This document shows positions 26,874 to 35,321 of a stretch of DNA of 64,000 nucleotides, one piece after another. The number at the start of each line of letters is the position of its first letter. Position 1 is the stretch's first letter. The position numbers were made by a program, and so were the translations under genes. Source of the stretch: Calothrix sp. HK-06 (GTDB lineage Bacteria; Cyanobacteriota; Cyanobacteriia; Cyanobacteriales; Nostocaceae); assembly GCF_001904745.1 (NCBI RefSeq), contig NZ_MRCD01000004.1, forward strand, positions 153,587 to 217,586, given 5' to 3'. The notes below the pieces were generated by a model. That model made no database searches and was not told the DNA's origin. It saw only the letters and a list, made by a program, of their open reading frames with translations.

Positions 26874-28499
26874 TTGGTTGTGGTTAATTCTGAGGCGCCG
26901 AAACCAAGCAAAATTATCGACACTGAAATTATCGCAGTTACAGTTTACACAGACCAAGCTCTGGTAACACGTCAAGGGAAAATCGAACTATTTGGAGAAG
27001 AACAAGAATTAGTTATTAATAACGTACCAGTTACGCTCGACACCGAATCAGTACGTGTTGGAGGTAGAGGTCGAATAGTCGTAAAAGTTGGCAATGTCAA
27101 TGTAGATCGTGTTTACGCGACTGAACCTGTAGAAACGCGCGTTGCCCAAATTACGACTCATATTGAGCAACTAGAATCAGAACAAAGTTATTTACAAGCG
27201 CAAATTGATGGTTTAGCATTGCAAGCGCGCTTTATTGAAGGATTACGCGAAAAAACCGAAGAACCATTTGCCCAAAGTCTATCGCGCAAAAATTTAAGTT
27301 TAAGTGAAACCCTAGATTTTGTGAATTTTCTTGGTAGTCAATATACCGAATATGGTATTGCCACAAGAGACAGTCAAAACCGCAAACAAGAAATTGACAA
27401 AGAATTACAAGCATTAAAACAACAACTTCGCCAAATTCAAACCCCACTACCAAAAGAAAGTTTTAAATTAACAGTAGACATTGAACCTGCGGGTGCAGGT
27501 GAATTTGAGTTAGAAGTAACTTATGTAGTTAGACGTGCTGCATGGGCACCATTGTACGACATGCGTGTTAACAGTACAAATAAAACCCTTAGTCTTAACT
27601 ATATAGCCGAAGTCACACAAAACACAGGTGAAGATTGGAATAATGTTGCACTAATTTTATCAACAGCCAAACCAGGACTAGGAACACTGCCACCAAAATT
27701 AGAACCCTGGTATGTAGGAATACGTGAACCACGAATAATGCAAAGTGCAGCAATGAGCGCACCAGATAATGCCAGAATGGTAAGGCGCCGCGCGTATAAT
27801 CTAGAGTTTAGAGATGATGACGATGAGCAAGAAGATAATTATATAGAAGCTGAAATAGAAAAAGCCGAAGTATCGAAAGAAGGAAGCGTTGTTTCGTTTA
27901 AATTAAACAGCAGTACTAACATACCAAATGATGGGGCGCCACACAAAGCAACAATTTTTAACGATGATTTTCCAATTCATTTTAGTTATATAGCAATGCC
28001 CCGTTTGGTCAGCTTTGCTTATTTACAAGCTACCGTCAAAAATCCTACTAATGGAGCTACCTTATTACCAGGTAAAGCCAATATCTTTCGTGATAATGTA
28101 TTTGTAGGCACAGCGCAATTAACAAATGTGGCGCCGGGACAAGAATTTAAAGTCAACTTAGGTATTGACGAGAGTATAAAAATAGAGCGTGACTTAGTAG
28201 AACGGCAAGTAGATAAAAAGCTAATTGGCAGTAACCGTAAAATTACTTATGCCTATCGGCTAATTCTGACTAACTTACTTAGTCAAGAAGCAAATTTAAA
28301 ACTAAGTGAGCAAATCCCAAAAAGTAAACACGAACAAATTAAGATTTATCTGAACCGTTGTAACCCACAAATTCAACTTGGCGAAATGGGTATATTAGAA
28401 TGGGAACTCAGAATGGCGCCGCAATCTAAGCAAGAATTATATTACCAATTCATAATTGAGTATCCACCAAATTTAGATATTGTTGGATTAAATATTTAA
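26874..28499 (+). CDS. MuiA-like (DUF4139, TIGR02231) family protein
   Basis: 541 aa. The N-terminal DUF4140-like region (IIAVTVYTDQALVTRQGKIELFGEEQELVINNVPVTLDTESVRVGGRG) is followed by a coiled coil (about 85-185), then the DUF4139 beta-rich part (ELEVTYVVRRAAWAPLYDMRVNSTNKTLSLNYIAEVTQNTGEDWNNVALILSTAKP) and the end DLVERQVDKKLIGSNRKITYAYRLILTN...W.L. This is the mucoidy-inhibitor A family, whose biochemical role is not established. No signal peptide is seen, so it is probably cytoplasmic. It starts at TTG 26874 with GAGGA 5 bases upstream; GTG 26880 is an alternative. Confidence 0.85.
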   Translation: MVVVNSEAPKPSKIIDTEIIAVTVYTDQALVTRQGKIELFGEEQELVINNVPVTLDTESVRVGGRGRIVVKVGNVNVDRVYATEPVETRVAQITTHIEQLESEQSYLQAQIDGLALQARFIEGLREKTEEPFAQSLSRKNLSLSETLDFVNFLGSQYTEYGIATRDSQNRKQEIDKELQALKQQLRQIQTPLPKESFKLTVDIEPAGAGEFELEVTYVVRRAAWAPLYDMRVNSTNKTLSLNYIAEVTQNTGEDWNNVALILSTAKPGLGTLPPKLEPWYVGIREPRIMQSAAMSAPDNARMVRRRAYNLEFRDDDDEQEDNYIEAEIEKAEVSKEGSVVSFKLNSSTNIPNDGAPHKATIFNDDFPIHFSYIAMPRLVSFAYLQATVKNPTNGATLLPGKANIFRDNVFVGTAQLTNVAPGQEFKVNLGIDESIKIERDLVERQVDKKLIGSNRKITYAYRLILTNLLSQEANLKLSEQIPKSKHEQIKIYLNRCNPQIQLGEMGILEWELRMAPQSKQELYYQFIIEYPPNLDIVGLNI

Positions 28500-28508
28500 A
28501 ATTTTATT

Positions 28509-28581
28509 CCCCCAACCCCCCTTAATAAGGGGGGCTTTAAACCCCTCTTTTTTCCCCCCTTATTAAGGGGGGTTAGGGGGG
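28509..28581. repeat. CCCCCAACCCCCC...GGGGGGTTAGGGGGG double hairpin
   Basis: Two nested dyads, CCCCCCTTAATAAGGGGGG and CCCCCCTTATTAAGGGGGG, are flanked by CCCCAACC/GGTTAGGGG arms. It fills the gap between two convergent genes and probably ends both transcripts. A shorter relative is at 39294. Confidence 0.8.
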
Positions 28582-28584
28582 ATT

Positions 28585-29934
28585 TTAACATCTATAAGCC
28601 AAAAATGGAATCAACATTTCCGCATGACTCAAACTACCATGAATTCCAACAGGATAATGTTGTGTATCATCTTCAAAACTAACCCAGTCACCTTTAGGAA
28701 TAATTATCGCATCACCCAAACGGTTATAACTTAATTCACTTAACTCTGTTCCTGGTAAGCCCAATAAACCTAATTCTATAGCTTCAGCTTTCGACAAAAG
28801 CAAAAATTTTTCAGCTAAATTTTCTTGCACGTAATCATAAACTTCTTTTTCTTTACCTTTATTAATGTATAAATAGCGTGCTTGAGTTCCCCCTGTAAAC
28901 GGAGCAGACAAGTTTTTATTTAAAATTGGGTGATGGTTTAACCAAGTTATTTTATCTGAATGAACCGCACGTTGACCGTGGTCTGCTGTAATAAGTAATA
29001 CAGTATCATGACGTCCTGCTAACGGCGCCAAGACTTCGCGGTAAAGTGAAAAATCAATACTCGCGACTTCTGCTCGGTAGTTTTGACTTAGCGGTTGATA
29101 ACAATGGGCAAAAATATCAATTTCAGGAATATATAAATAAGTAAAGCTCTTAACATTACTGTTTTTGTTTGTTAAGCGTTGACGCAACTGAGAAAAAGCA
29201 TCAGCAGGAGTCCTGTAGCCAAAAAAGCTATTGAGCAGAGCATTACTGCCAGCACTGGTAAAACGACTAATACTTGTGTTTTGAAATTTATGAAAATTAA
29301 TAATTTCAACATCTACACCTGACTTTTCCATCAACACGTAGATATTGGGCATTGGTAAAAGTGTATCAGGGTTAAGTTGAGAATCTAAATAAGGCACCGA
29401 TGTTGGTGTAAAACTTGGACGAAAACCAATTAAATTTACTAAGCTACCAACTTCTTGAAAGTATATATGGGTATTAATTAAACCATGTAGAGCAGGCGCC
29501 TGTGCGGTTGCAGCAGAAGTCAGCGCTGTTACAGTTGTGGTAGGAAACACAGAAGTAGCTGGCATAAAAAAAGCCTGCGGTGAGTTGCAGGCTTGAGCTA
29601 GTCTTGGTATTACACCTTCACTGCTCAACGTTCGGAACTGTTCGTAACCAAAAGCATCTAAGATAATTAAGACTACATGATTGATAGGCGCCTGTTTTTG
29701 CCAGCTATGCCAAGCATCTGTTAAAGATTTAATTGCTAAAAGGTCAGGATTAAAAGGTGTTACAGTTTTGTATGCGTTTAGTACATAAGGTTCACACAAC
29801 CATTCAAGCGTTAAAGCTGCAATATTAGAAAGTCCTAGTCCATCGTAACTAGGCTTTAACATATTAGGCGCCAGTGCTTCTGGTATTTGTTGTCGTTGTA
29901 TAAGAGCTTGTTCTACCGCAGTTATGTTATTCAT
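28585..29934 (-). CDS. Alkaline-phosphatase-superfamily phosphodiesterase/nucleotide pyrophosphatase
   Basis: 449 aa (PF01663-like). HVVLIILDAFGYEQF near residue 81 gives the first metal-binding Asp, SVFPTTTVTALTSA at about 134-147 holds the nucleophile Thr, and LLITADHGQRAVHSDKITWLNHHP near 315 supplies the Asp-His pair. The LHGLI segment after the nucleophile is typical too. It should hydrolyse a phosphodiester or phosphonate, substrate unknown. No signal peptide is evident. It is oriented towards the MuiA-like gene and divergent from the YdcF gene. Confidence 0.85.
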   Translation of the reverse strand: MNNITAVEQALIQRQQIPEALAPNMLKPSYDGLGLSNIAALTLEWLCEPYVLNAYKTVTPFNPDLLAIKSLTDAWHSWQKQAPINHVVLIILDAFGYEQFRTLSSEGVIPRLAQACNSPQAFFMPATSVFPTTTVTALTSAATAQAPALHGLINTHIYFQEVGSLVNLIGFRPSFTPTSVPYLDSQLNPDTLLPMPNIYVLMEKSGVDVEIINFHKFQNTSISRFTSAGSNALLNSFFGYRTPADAFSQLRQRLTNKNSNVKSFTYLYIPEIDIFAHCYQPLSQNYRAEVASIDFSLYREVLAPLAGRHDTVLLITADHGQRAVHSDKITWLNHHPILNKNLSAPFTGGTQARYLYINKGKEKEVYDYVQENLAEKFLLLSKAEAIELGLLGLPGTELSELSYNRLGDAIIIPKGDWVSFEDDTQHYPVGIHGSLSHAEMLIPFLAYRC

Positions 29935-29986
29935 GGTTGTTTACTCTACCTTGCACCGTATATTCTAACTTCTATACATTTGTATT

Positions 29987-30577
29987 ATGCGCTACACGCG
30001 AGTTATTAAAATGACTTGTTTATTTTTAATAGGTTTACTGCTAGTAATATTATTTACTGCTAGTCATATATATATTTACGGTAATACACCAAGTCTAATC
30101 AAAGCTGATGCAGCTATAGTGTTAGGCGCCGAAGTATGGGACAATGAACCATCTCCAGTATTCCGCGAACGCATTAATCATGCAGTCAATCTTTATAAAG
30201 CTCGTGATGTTAGTAAATTAATTTTTACAGGTGGAGTTGGTGCAGGTAAACAAATATCAGAAGCAGAAGCAGGAAAACAATATGCGGTTAAAAATGGTGT
30301 TAATGAGCTAGATATATTAATTGAAACAAAATCACGTACTACTAATCAAAACCTGAAGTATGCTAAGAAAGTTGGTCAACAGCATAATTTAAATAAATTT
30401 CTTGTTGTGAGTGACCCATTACATATGAAGCGCGCGGTATTAATGGCGAGAAATTTAGGTTTAGATGCGTTTCCTTCACCAACACCCACTACTCGCTATC
30501 GTAGCTTTAAAAGTCAGTTACAGTTTTTATCGCGCGAGACATACTTTTATTTTGTTTATTTGGTTTTTAAAGCTTAA
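29987..30577 (+). CDS. YdcF/SanA family (DUF218) membrane-anchored protein
   Basis: 196 aa. One N-terminal membrane helix (MTCLFLIGLLLVILFTASHIYIY) is followed by the DUF218 domain: ADAAIVLGAEVWDNEPSPVFRERINHAVNLYKARDVSKLIFTGG, then SEAEAGKQYAVKNGV, ETKSRTTNQNLKYAKKVG and LVVSDPLHMKRAVLMARNLGL. SanA/YdcF proteins act in envelope integrity; the acidic and Arg residues in these motifs form a possible active pocket. It starts at ATG 29987, or less likely at a Met 8 codons later directly before the helix. Confidence 0.88.
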   Translation: MRYTRVIKMTCLFLIGLLLVILFTASHIYIYGNTPSLIKADAAIVLGAEVWDNEPSPVFRERINHAVNLYKARDVSKLIFTGGVGAGKQISEAEAGKQYAVKNGVNELDILIETKSRTTNQNLKYAKKVGQQHNLNKFLVVSDPLHMKRAVLMARNLGLDAFPSPTPTTRYRSFKSQLQFLSRETYFYFVYLVFKA

Positions 30578-30604
30578 ACATTAATCAACCATCTTGTGGA
30601 ATGT

Positions 30605-30679
30605 CTTGTGGAACAGGCGTCCTCGCCCGTCCAACTATTAATCTATTATTAAGGCGGGCAAGGATGCCCACTCCACAAG
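30605..30679. repeat. CTTGTGGA...TCCACAAG inverted repeat with GGGCAAGGATGCCC core
   Basis: The outer arms CTTGTGGA/TCCACAAG and inner GGCGTCCTCGCCCG / CGGGCAAGGATGCC are complementary with mismatches. The TCCTTGCCCG element also occurs at 33756-33783 and 62324-62341. It follows the YdcF gene. Confidence 0.65.
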
Positions 30680-30751
30680 AAAAGTTTGAAACTATCCGAA
30701 AAGCCTCTTTGTGAAACTGTAGTCAAAGCTACAAAATATTAGAGGTAAATT

Positions 30752-31228
30752 ATGATTCATCATATTTCAATTTCCGCTCGCAACCCGGAACGTGTGGCAC
30801 AAGCTTTAGGTGAGGTTATGAAAGCACTAGTCTCACCGTTTCCACCTCACCCAGGTAGTTATTTTGTTTTGCCACAAGATAATTATGGAACGGGAATTGA
30901 AGTTTATCCTATTGGTTCTGAGCTTTTGCCAGGTGAAGGAAGTTCATCATGTCAGTTTGCAATAAACGATAATACTTCTCAATATACTGCTACCCATGCA
31001 GCAATTTCTGTACCTACTAGTCAAGAAGAAATTGAGCAGATTGCAAAACGCGAAGGATGGCGTGCAGTACGTTGTAATCGAGATGGTATTTTTGATGTTA
31101 TCGAGTTTTGGGTAGAAAATCGCTTGATGATAGAGTTTTTGACTCCAGAAATGGCATCTCAATATATAGTGTTTGTAACAAATCCAGAAATGATTAAGTC
31201 ATTTATGCAGGCGCCTGCACTTGCATAA
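30752..31228 (+). CDS. Glyoxalase/VOC-like hypothetical protein
   Basis: 158 aa. It opens MIHHISISARNPERVAQALGEVMKALVSPFPPHPGSYFVLPQDNYGTGIEVYPIGSELLPG, with the HHIS...A and E residues in the spacing of the vicinal-oxygen-chelate fold, where His and Glu bind a metal. A second half with THAAISVPTSQEEIEQIAKREGWRAVRC and FWVENRLMIEFLTPE completes the paired beta-alpha-beta-beta-beta units. No catalytic assignment is possible. AGAGG lies 7 bases before ATG. The following aldo-keto reductase gene is 56 bases downstream and may be co-transcribed. Confidence 0.7.
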   Translation: MIHHISISARNPERVAQALGEVMKALVSPFPPHPGSYFVLPQDNYGTGIEVYPIGSELLPGEGSSSCQFAINDNTSQYTATHAAISVPTSQEEIEQIAKREGWRAVRCNRDGIFDVIEFWVENRLMIEFLTPEMASQYIVFVTNPEMIKSFMQAPALA

Positions 31229-31283
31229 GTGGTATTGGGTTAATATGGGCAATGTTAGTTTGCCGTGATTATCCAAAACGCTT

Positions 31284-32321
31284 ATGAAGTATAACCAACT
31301 GGGTGACAGCGACCTCAAAGTTTCTGAAATTTGCCTCGGTACAATGACCTTTGGGCAGCAGAATACTTTAGAAGAAGCACATCAGCAGTTAGATTTTGCA
31401 ATTTCACAAGGTGTCAACTTTATTGATACTGCTGAAATGTACCCAGTTCCACCTCGTGCAGAAACTTATAGCAAGACGGAGACTTACATTGGGGAGTGGT
31501 TGAAAAATCAACAACGTGACAAACTAATTATTGCCACAAAAATGGTCGGCACCGGAAGACGTTTCCATTGGGTGCGGGATGGTAAAGTTAGTGTAGACCG
31601 TAAAAATATCACCGAGGCAATTGAAGCAAGTCTCAAAAGATTACAAACCGATTACATCGACCTTTACCAAATCCACTGGCCCGACCGTTATGTACCTACA
31701 TTCGGGCAAACTGTCTTTGATTATAAACAAGAGCGTGCCTCAACTCCAATTGCAGAACAGTTAGAAGTTTTTGCCGAAGTGATTAAACAAGGTAAAATTC
31801 GGTATTTAGGTTTGAGTAACGAAACTCCTTGGGGAGTATGCGAATTTAGTCATGCAGCCAAACAACTTAATTTACCTAAAGTAGTATCAATACAAAACGC
31901 CTATAATCTTATCAACCGAGTATTTGATTCAGCACTAGCAGAAGCATGTTACCGCGAAAACGTTGGCTTGCTTGCGTATAGTCCACTTGGTTTTGGAATG
32001 CTATCAGGTAAATATATAGATAAAAAACCAGAAAAATCTCGTCTTGCTTTATTTGAAGGGTTTGGACAACGTTACAACAAACCAAATGTCAAAGAGGCAG
32101 TAACCAAATATATAAAGATAGCTAAAAAGTATAATTTAACTCCCGTCAACTTAGCATTAGCCTTTGTACGTAATCGCTGGTTTGTTAGCAGTACAATTAT
32201 TGGCGCCACCACATTAAAACAACTTAAAGAAAATCTAACAAGCGTTGATATTAATTTAACTAAAGAAATTTTAGCAGAAATCGACGCAGTTCATACCCGT
32301 TATCCTAATCCGGCGCCGTAA
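31284..32321 (+). CDS. NADP(H)-dependent aldo-keto reductase (Tas-like)
   Basis: 345 aa TIM-barrel enzyme. The catalytic tetrad is visible: Asp and Tyr in FIDTAEMYPV (about 50-56), Lys in LIIATKM and His in LYQIHWPDR. The cofactor end shows STIIGATTLKQLKENLTSVDINL. NADPH-dependent reduction of an aldehyde or ketone is expected; Tas-type members have broad substrate ranges. Full length. The 3' end overlaps, antisense, the broken end of an ATPase gene fragment, and its stop abuts the recombination point. Confidence 0.92.
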   Translation: MKYNQLGDSDLKVSEICLGTMTFGQQNTLEEAHQQLDFAISQGVNFIDTAEMYPVPPRAETYSKTETYIGEWLKNQQRDKLIIATKMVGTGRRFHWVRDGKVSVDRKNITEAIEASLKRLQTDYIDLYQIHWPDRYVPTFGQTVFDYKQERASTPIAEQLEVFAEVIKQGKIRYLGLSNETPWGVCEFSHAAKQLNLPKVVSIQNAYNLINRVFDSALAEACYRENVGLLAYSPLGFGMLSGKYIDKKPEKSRLALFEGFGQRYNKPNVKEAVTKYIKIAKKYNLTPVNLALAFVRNRWFVSSTIIGATTLKQLKENLTSVDINLTKEILAEIDAVHTRYPNPAP

Positions 32322-32474
32322 TCGTAGCACATCGGTCTCAGATGTGCTTCTAATGTTCATTCCTACTAAAATAATCATATCTTTTGCCAAACCAGTTTCT
32401 GGGTCAGTAAAATCAAATTCAGGTGAGGAGAGATATTTTTTGAAGTGTTTTAGCTGAACAGATTGAACTTTCAT
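32271..32474 (-). pseudogene. 5' stub of an AAA (RecF/SMC-like) ATPase gene, cut at the P-loop
   Basis: Residues 1-40 (MKVQSVQLKHFKKYLSSPEFDFTDPETGLAKDMIILVGMN) are the start of an AAA_23/RecF-type ATPase, where N would be followed by GSGKST. Instead the frame runs into antisense sequence of the aldo-keto reductase end (IRSTSETDVLRLRRR...) and stops. The breakpoint is near 32355. Its ATG overlaps the stop of the preceding small gene, as in the intact two-gene unit. Non-functional. Confidence 0.65.
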
Positions 32475-32785
32475 GTATTAAATTTTCTCTGAATTTGTTT
32501 TCCACACTCCTCATAAATGCTCTCACGACTTAAAGCATAATCAGAAAGTGTCGGTATTGAGCCATCACGATGTTCAACCTCATCAAGAAATATATCTAAA
32601 TCTGCTTCTAACTCATGTTCATCTTCAAGCTTATTATAGCTAGCTTTTTTACCCAGTAATGCTTCGACTTTAGGCGCCAATGCTTCAGCTAGCAATTGCC
32701 GAATACTGAATGCGTCTTGACGTGCGATACTTTCTTGAAGTTTTTGTTCTAATTCAGGTGTTAATTTCAGTGTAATGGTAGTCAT
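32471..32785 (-). CDS. Small hypothetical protein paired with the broken ATPase
   Basis: 104 aa. The N-terminus MTTITLKLTPELEQKLQESIARQDAFSIRQLLAEAL resembles ribbon-helix-helix or antitoxin-like small proteins, and the C-terminal half is acidic (EDEHELEADLDIFLDEVEHRDG). It overlaps the ATPase stub by 4 bases (ATGA), so the two were an operon. With its partner destroyed it is probably an orphan. The function of the original pair (possibly OLD-type or toxin-antitoxin-like) is unknown. Confidence 0.55.
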   Translation of the reverse strand: MTTITLKLTPELEQKLQESIARQDAFSIRQLLAEALAPKVEALLGKKASYNKLEDEHELEADLDIFLDEVEHRDGSIPTLSDYALSRESIYEECGKQIQRKFNT

Positions 32786-32837
32786 TTTTATAAAAGTGAG
32801 GGTAATGAGCGTTTTGTTCTTATATTAACAGGGCAAG

Positions 32838-33737
32838 CTAATCGTAAGCAGTCAGTTCCAAAGCTTCGCGTGCTTGCAACCACTCAGTAGGGATACTTTC
32901 GGTGCCCGCAGAACATGCTACAATTCCACCAACAATTGCACAAGTTGTATCTCTATCACCCAATCCCCTAACAGTTGTCCAAATTGCCTCTATATAATTA
33001 TCAAGGTGTTGTGCTGCACACCATAATGCAAAGGGTACAGTATCTTGTGCAGAAATTTTGGCGCCTGAACCAAGTATTGCCGCAGCATTTTCTATGGATA
33101 TATTTTCACTCAAATTACTCGCGTGCTGAAGTTTTGATTTAACTTCGCTATCAGGAATATAATTAATTACTTGGTTAAGAAACTCTTGTTTTGTAAATAT
33201 AGAATTAGAAGCAATACCAGCAGCTACTGCAACGGCAACTGCACCAGCTATTGCTTCAGGATGTGCATGAGTAATTTCTGCACTTTTTATAGCTTGGTCA
33301 ACTAATAAATCTATATTATCAGCAAAATATGCTCCCAATGGCGCCACTCGCATTGCAGTACCATTGCCATATGAACCTTGTCCATTAAATAAACTTGTAG
33401 CTAGCTGGCGCCAGTTTTTATTATTATCACGAATATCTGTGAGTAACTTATGCATTGCAGGGCCATAACCGCGTTCTGTATCATAGCGTTCTGCAAAATC
33501 TCTTGCTAGGGCGTCTTGATTAATTTCTTGATATTGTTGCAATATAGAAACGATTGATAATGCCATTTGAGTATCGTCTGTGTAATACCATACTCCGCTT
33601 GGCAACGCGCGTAAATTAATTAAGTTTTCTGCCACATTTGGATGCACGAAGAATTTTTCTCCAAATGCATCTCCCACTGATAATCCTTGTAATGAGTTTA
33701 TCGCGCAAGTAAAGCGCGCTTCTTTTGTAGATTCCAT
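32838..33737 (-). CDS. ADP-ribosylglycohydrolase family protein
   Basis: 299 aa. LQGLSVGDAFGEKFF near the N-terminus, YYTDDTQMALS (about 52-62, metal-binding T-D-D), GNGTAMRVAPLG (about 125) and GLGDRDTTCAIVGGIVA (about 262, D-x-D-T) are the ordered dinuclear-Mg motifs of the DraG/ARH fold. It removes ADP-ribose from proteins or related conjugates; the target is unknown. All metal ligands seem to be present. It is single, with a dispersed repeat upstream. Confidence 0.9.
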   Translation of the reverse strand: MESTKEARFTCAINSLQGLSVGDAFGEKFFVHPNVAENLINLRALPSGVWYYTDDTQMALSIVSILQQYQEINQDALARDFAERYDTERGYGPAMHKLLTDIRDNNKNWRQLATSLFNGQGSYGNGTAMRVAPLGAYFADNIDLLVDQAIKSAEITHAHPEAIAGAVAVAVAAGIASNSIFTKQEFLNQVINYIPDSEVKSKLQHASNLSENISIENAAAILGSGAKISAQDTVPFALWCAAQHLDNYIEAIWTTVRGLGDRDTTCAIVGGIVACSAGTESIPTEWLQAREALELTAYD

Positions 33738-33755
33738 AGATTATATATTATGTTT

Positions 33756-33825
33756 CTTGTGGGATGGGCATCCTTGCCCGTCCTTTTATAACAGCATCCT
33801 ACTAACACAGAGAAACCTGGTTTCT
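33756..33825. repeat. TCCTTGCCCG element plus AGAAACCTGGTTTCT palindrome
   Basis: CTTGTGGGATGGGCATCC and TTGCCCGTCC (33756-33783) are related to the repeats at 30605 and 62324. The 15-mer AGAAACCTGGTTTCT is at 33811-33825, and its reverse-complement partner AGAAACCAGGTTTCT at 33862-33876 lies inside the end of the next gene. Confidence 0.75.
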
Positions 33826-33855
33826 TGTTATGACGCTCGTAGTTATTATACTTAG

Positions 33856-35313
33856 TCAAGAAGAAACCAGGTTTCTGAAGGTTTCTGATGTAGTGCCTAG
33901 TAGTTGGTCTAAATTAGCCAAAGCGTTTAAATATCTTACAGTCACTTCAACTTCATTATTGTGTGCCTGTGCTAGTTCATTTATTCTATTAATTAATTCA
34001 GATTGAGAAGCTTTACCGAGTTTAAACTTTTCTTGTTCTAGATTGAATTGCTGTTCTGATAGTTTGACGGCTTGTCTGGCGCCTTCTACCTGTGAGTAAA
34101 TAGAATTAATATAGTTTATACTGTTTTGTAAGTACGTATCTAATTGCAATGTCGCATTTTTTAGTGTCTCACCTTTGATTTGTTTATTTTTATCTACGAG
34201 TTGGCTTATTTCAAAGTCAAAACGGTTACGTAAGTAGTTTGGCTGATAAGTAAAGGCAATTTTTTGTAAATTATCGAATTCTAAAGATATTGGCTCAATA
34301 ACAGGAATTTCGCTTGCTGTTATTTCTATATTATTTATTTCTAAAATCGATGCTAATTCTAAGCGTCTTGCTTTTACTTCATTTTGGGCAGCTAATAAAG
34401 GAATGCGATAGTTTGTATCTTTTAACTCTTCGGCATTTTTCAATGATAATTCAGCTATTTTGATTTTTTCTTGCGCTTGGAGTAATTTATTGTACGTTAA
34501 AACTACGTTTGTAATTTTGTTGTTCAATGCGTTTCTTGAGTCTTGTCTGTTAATAAGTTCGTTCAAACGCGCGATTTTTTTATCTGTGTCTTTGGTTAAA
34601 GATAATTTTATATCTAATTGCTTAGATTGATTAATGTTACTTACATTATCCCATTTGTATGTTAGTTTTAATACACTTGGTTGTGTTTTAATACTTACTA
34701 AGTAAGCATTTTTGTTAGCGCCTTGAGCTAAAGCTAAGTATACAGCATCTCCTACTGTCATGGAAATTTGTTGAATTGGCTTTGTTTCTGGCGTATTAGT
34801 ATTATGAGAAGATTGACTATAAAGTTCATATGTACCTTGAAATATTCCAGAAGCAATAGGTTGAGTCGTTTGAGGTTGTATATTCGGTATGACTGGTATA
34901 TAAAGATTGTTGATTCTATTTAATTTTTCTAGTTGATCAAATTTATAGGATTTGATATCAGAACTTATATAACGATAATTTTCTTTTTGTAAATCTTCTT
35001 TATTTAATTTGTCTGCTTGTGTGTTTAAATTATTAAAAGGGTTAGGGGGTAAACAAGTAAATACCGAACACTTTTGAGTCTCAGCATTGGGAAGAGGAAG
35101 TAACCTGAGTCGAAAGTCAGGATTCTTTGACTTATTTGATTTATATGGGTTAAAAGATAAATTAAATGGTTCTTTAACTCTTTGGAGTGGTGCTTTAACG
35201 GGTAATGCTGGTTGAGAAGGTACAATTGTTTGGATAGTACCAAAGGTCGCAACAATAAAGGCAACACTGTTTAAACTCCAATACCATATTGAAGTGAGCG
35301 AATATTGTTTCAT
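33856..35313 (-). CDS. TolC-like outer membrane efflux protein
   Basis: 485 aa. An N-terminal membrane or signal helix (SIWYWSLNSVAFIVATFGTIQTIV) and a Pro/Asn-rich linker lead to a typical OEP core from about 180: SMTVGDAVYLALAQ-like QISMTVGDAVYLALAQGANKNAYL, long heptad helices (ITNVVLTYNKLLQAQEKIKIAELSLKNAEELKD) and the repeat unit AVKLSEQQFNLEQEKFKLGKASQSELINRINELAQAHN. It would form an export channel with an inner-membrane partner, none of which is adjacent. The last residues RNLVSS and the stop codon come from the AGAAACCTGGTTTCT repeat, so the natural C-terminus may have been altered. Confidence 0.8.
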   Translation of the reverse strand: MKQYSLTSIWYWSLNSVAFIVATFGTIQTIVPSQPALPVKAPLQRVKEPFNLSFNPYKSNKSKNPDFRLRLLPLPNAETQKCSVFTCLPPNPFNNLNTQADKLNKEDLQKENYRYISSDIKSYKFDQLEKLNRINNLYIPVIPNIQPQTTQPIASGIFQGTYELYSQSSHNTNTPETKPIQQISMTVGDAVYLALAQGANKNAYLVSIKTQPSVLKLTYKWDNVSNINQSKQLDIKLSLTKDTDKKIARLNELINRQDSRNALNNKITNVVLTYNKLLQAQEKIKIAELSLKNAEELKDTNYRIPLLAAQNEVKARRLELASILEINNIEITASEIPVIEPISLEFDNLQKIAFTYQPNYLRNRFDFEISQLVDKNKQIKGETLKNATLQLDTYLQNSINYINSIYSQVEGARQAVKLSEQQFNLEQEKFKLGKASQSELINRINELAQAHNNEVEVTVRYLNALANLDQLLGTTSETFRNLVSS

Positions 35314-35321
35314 ATTTCCCC

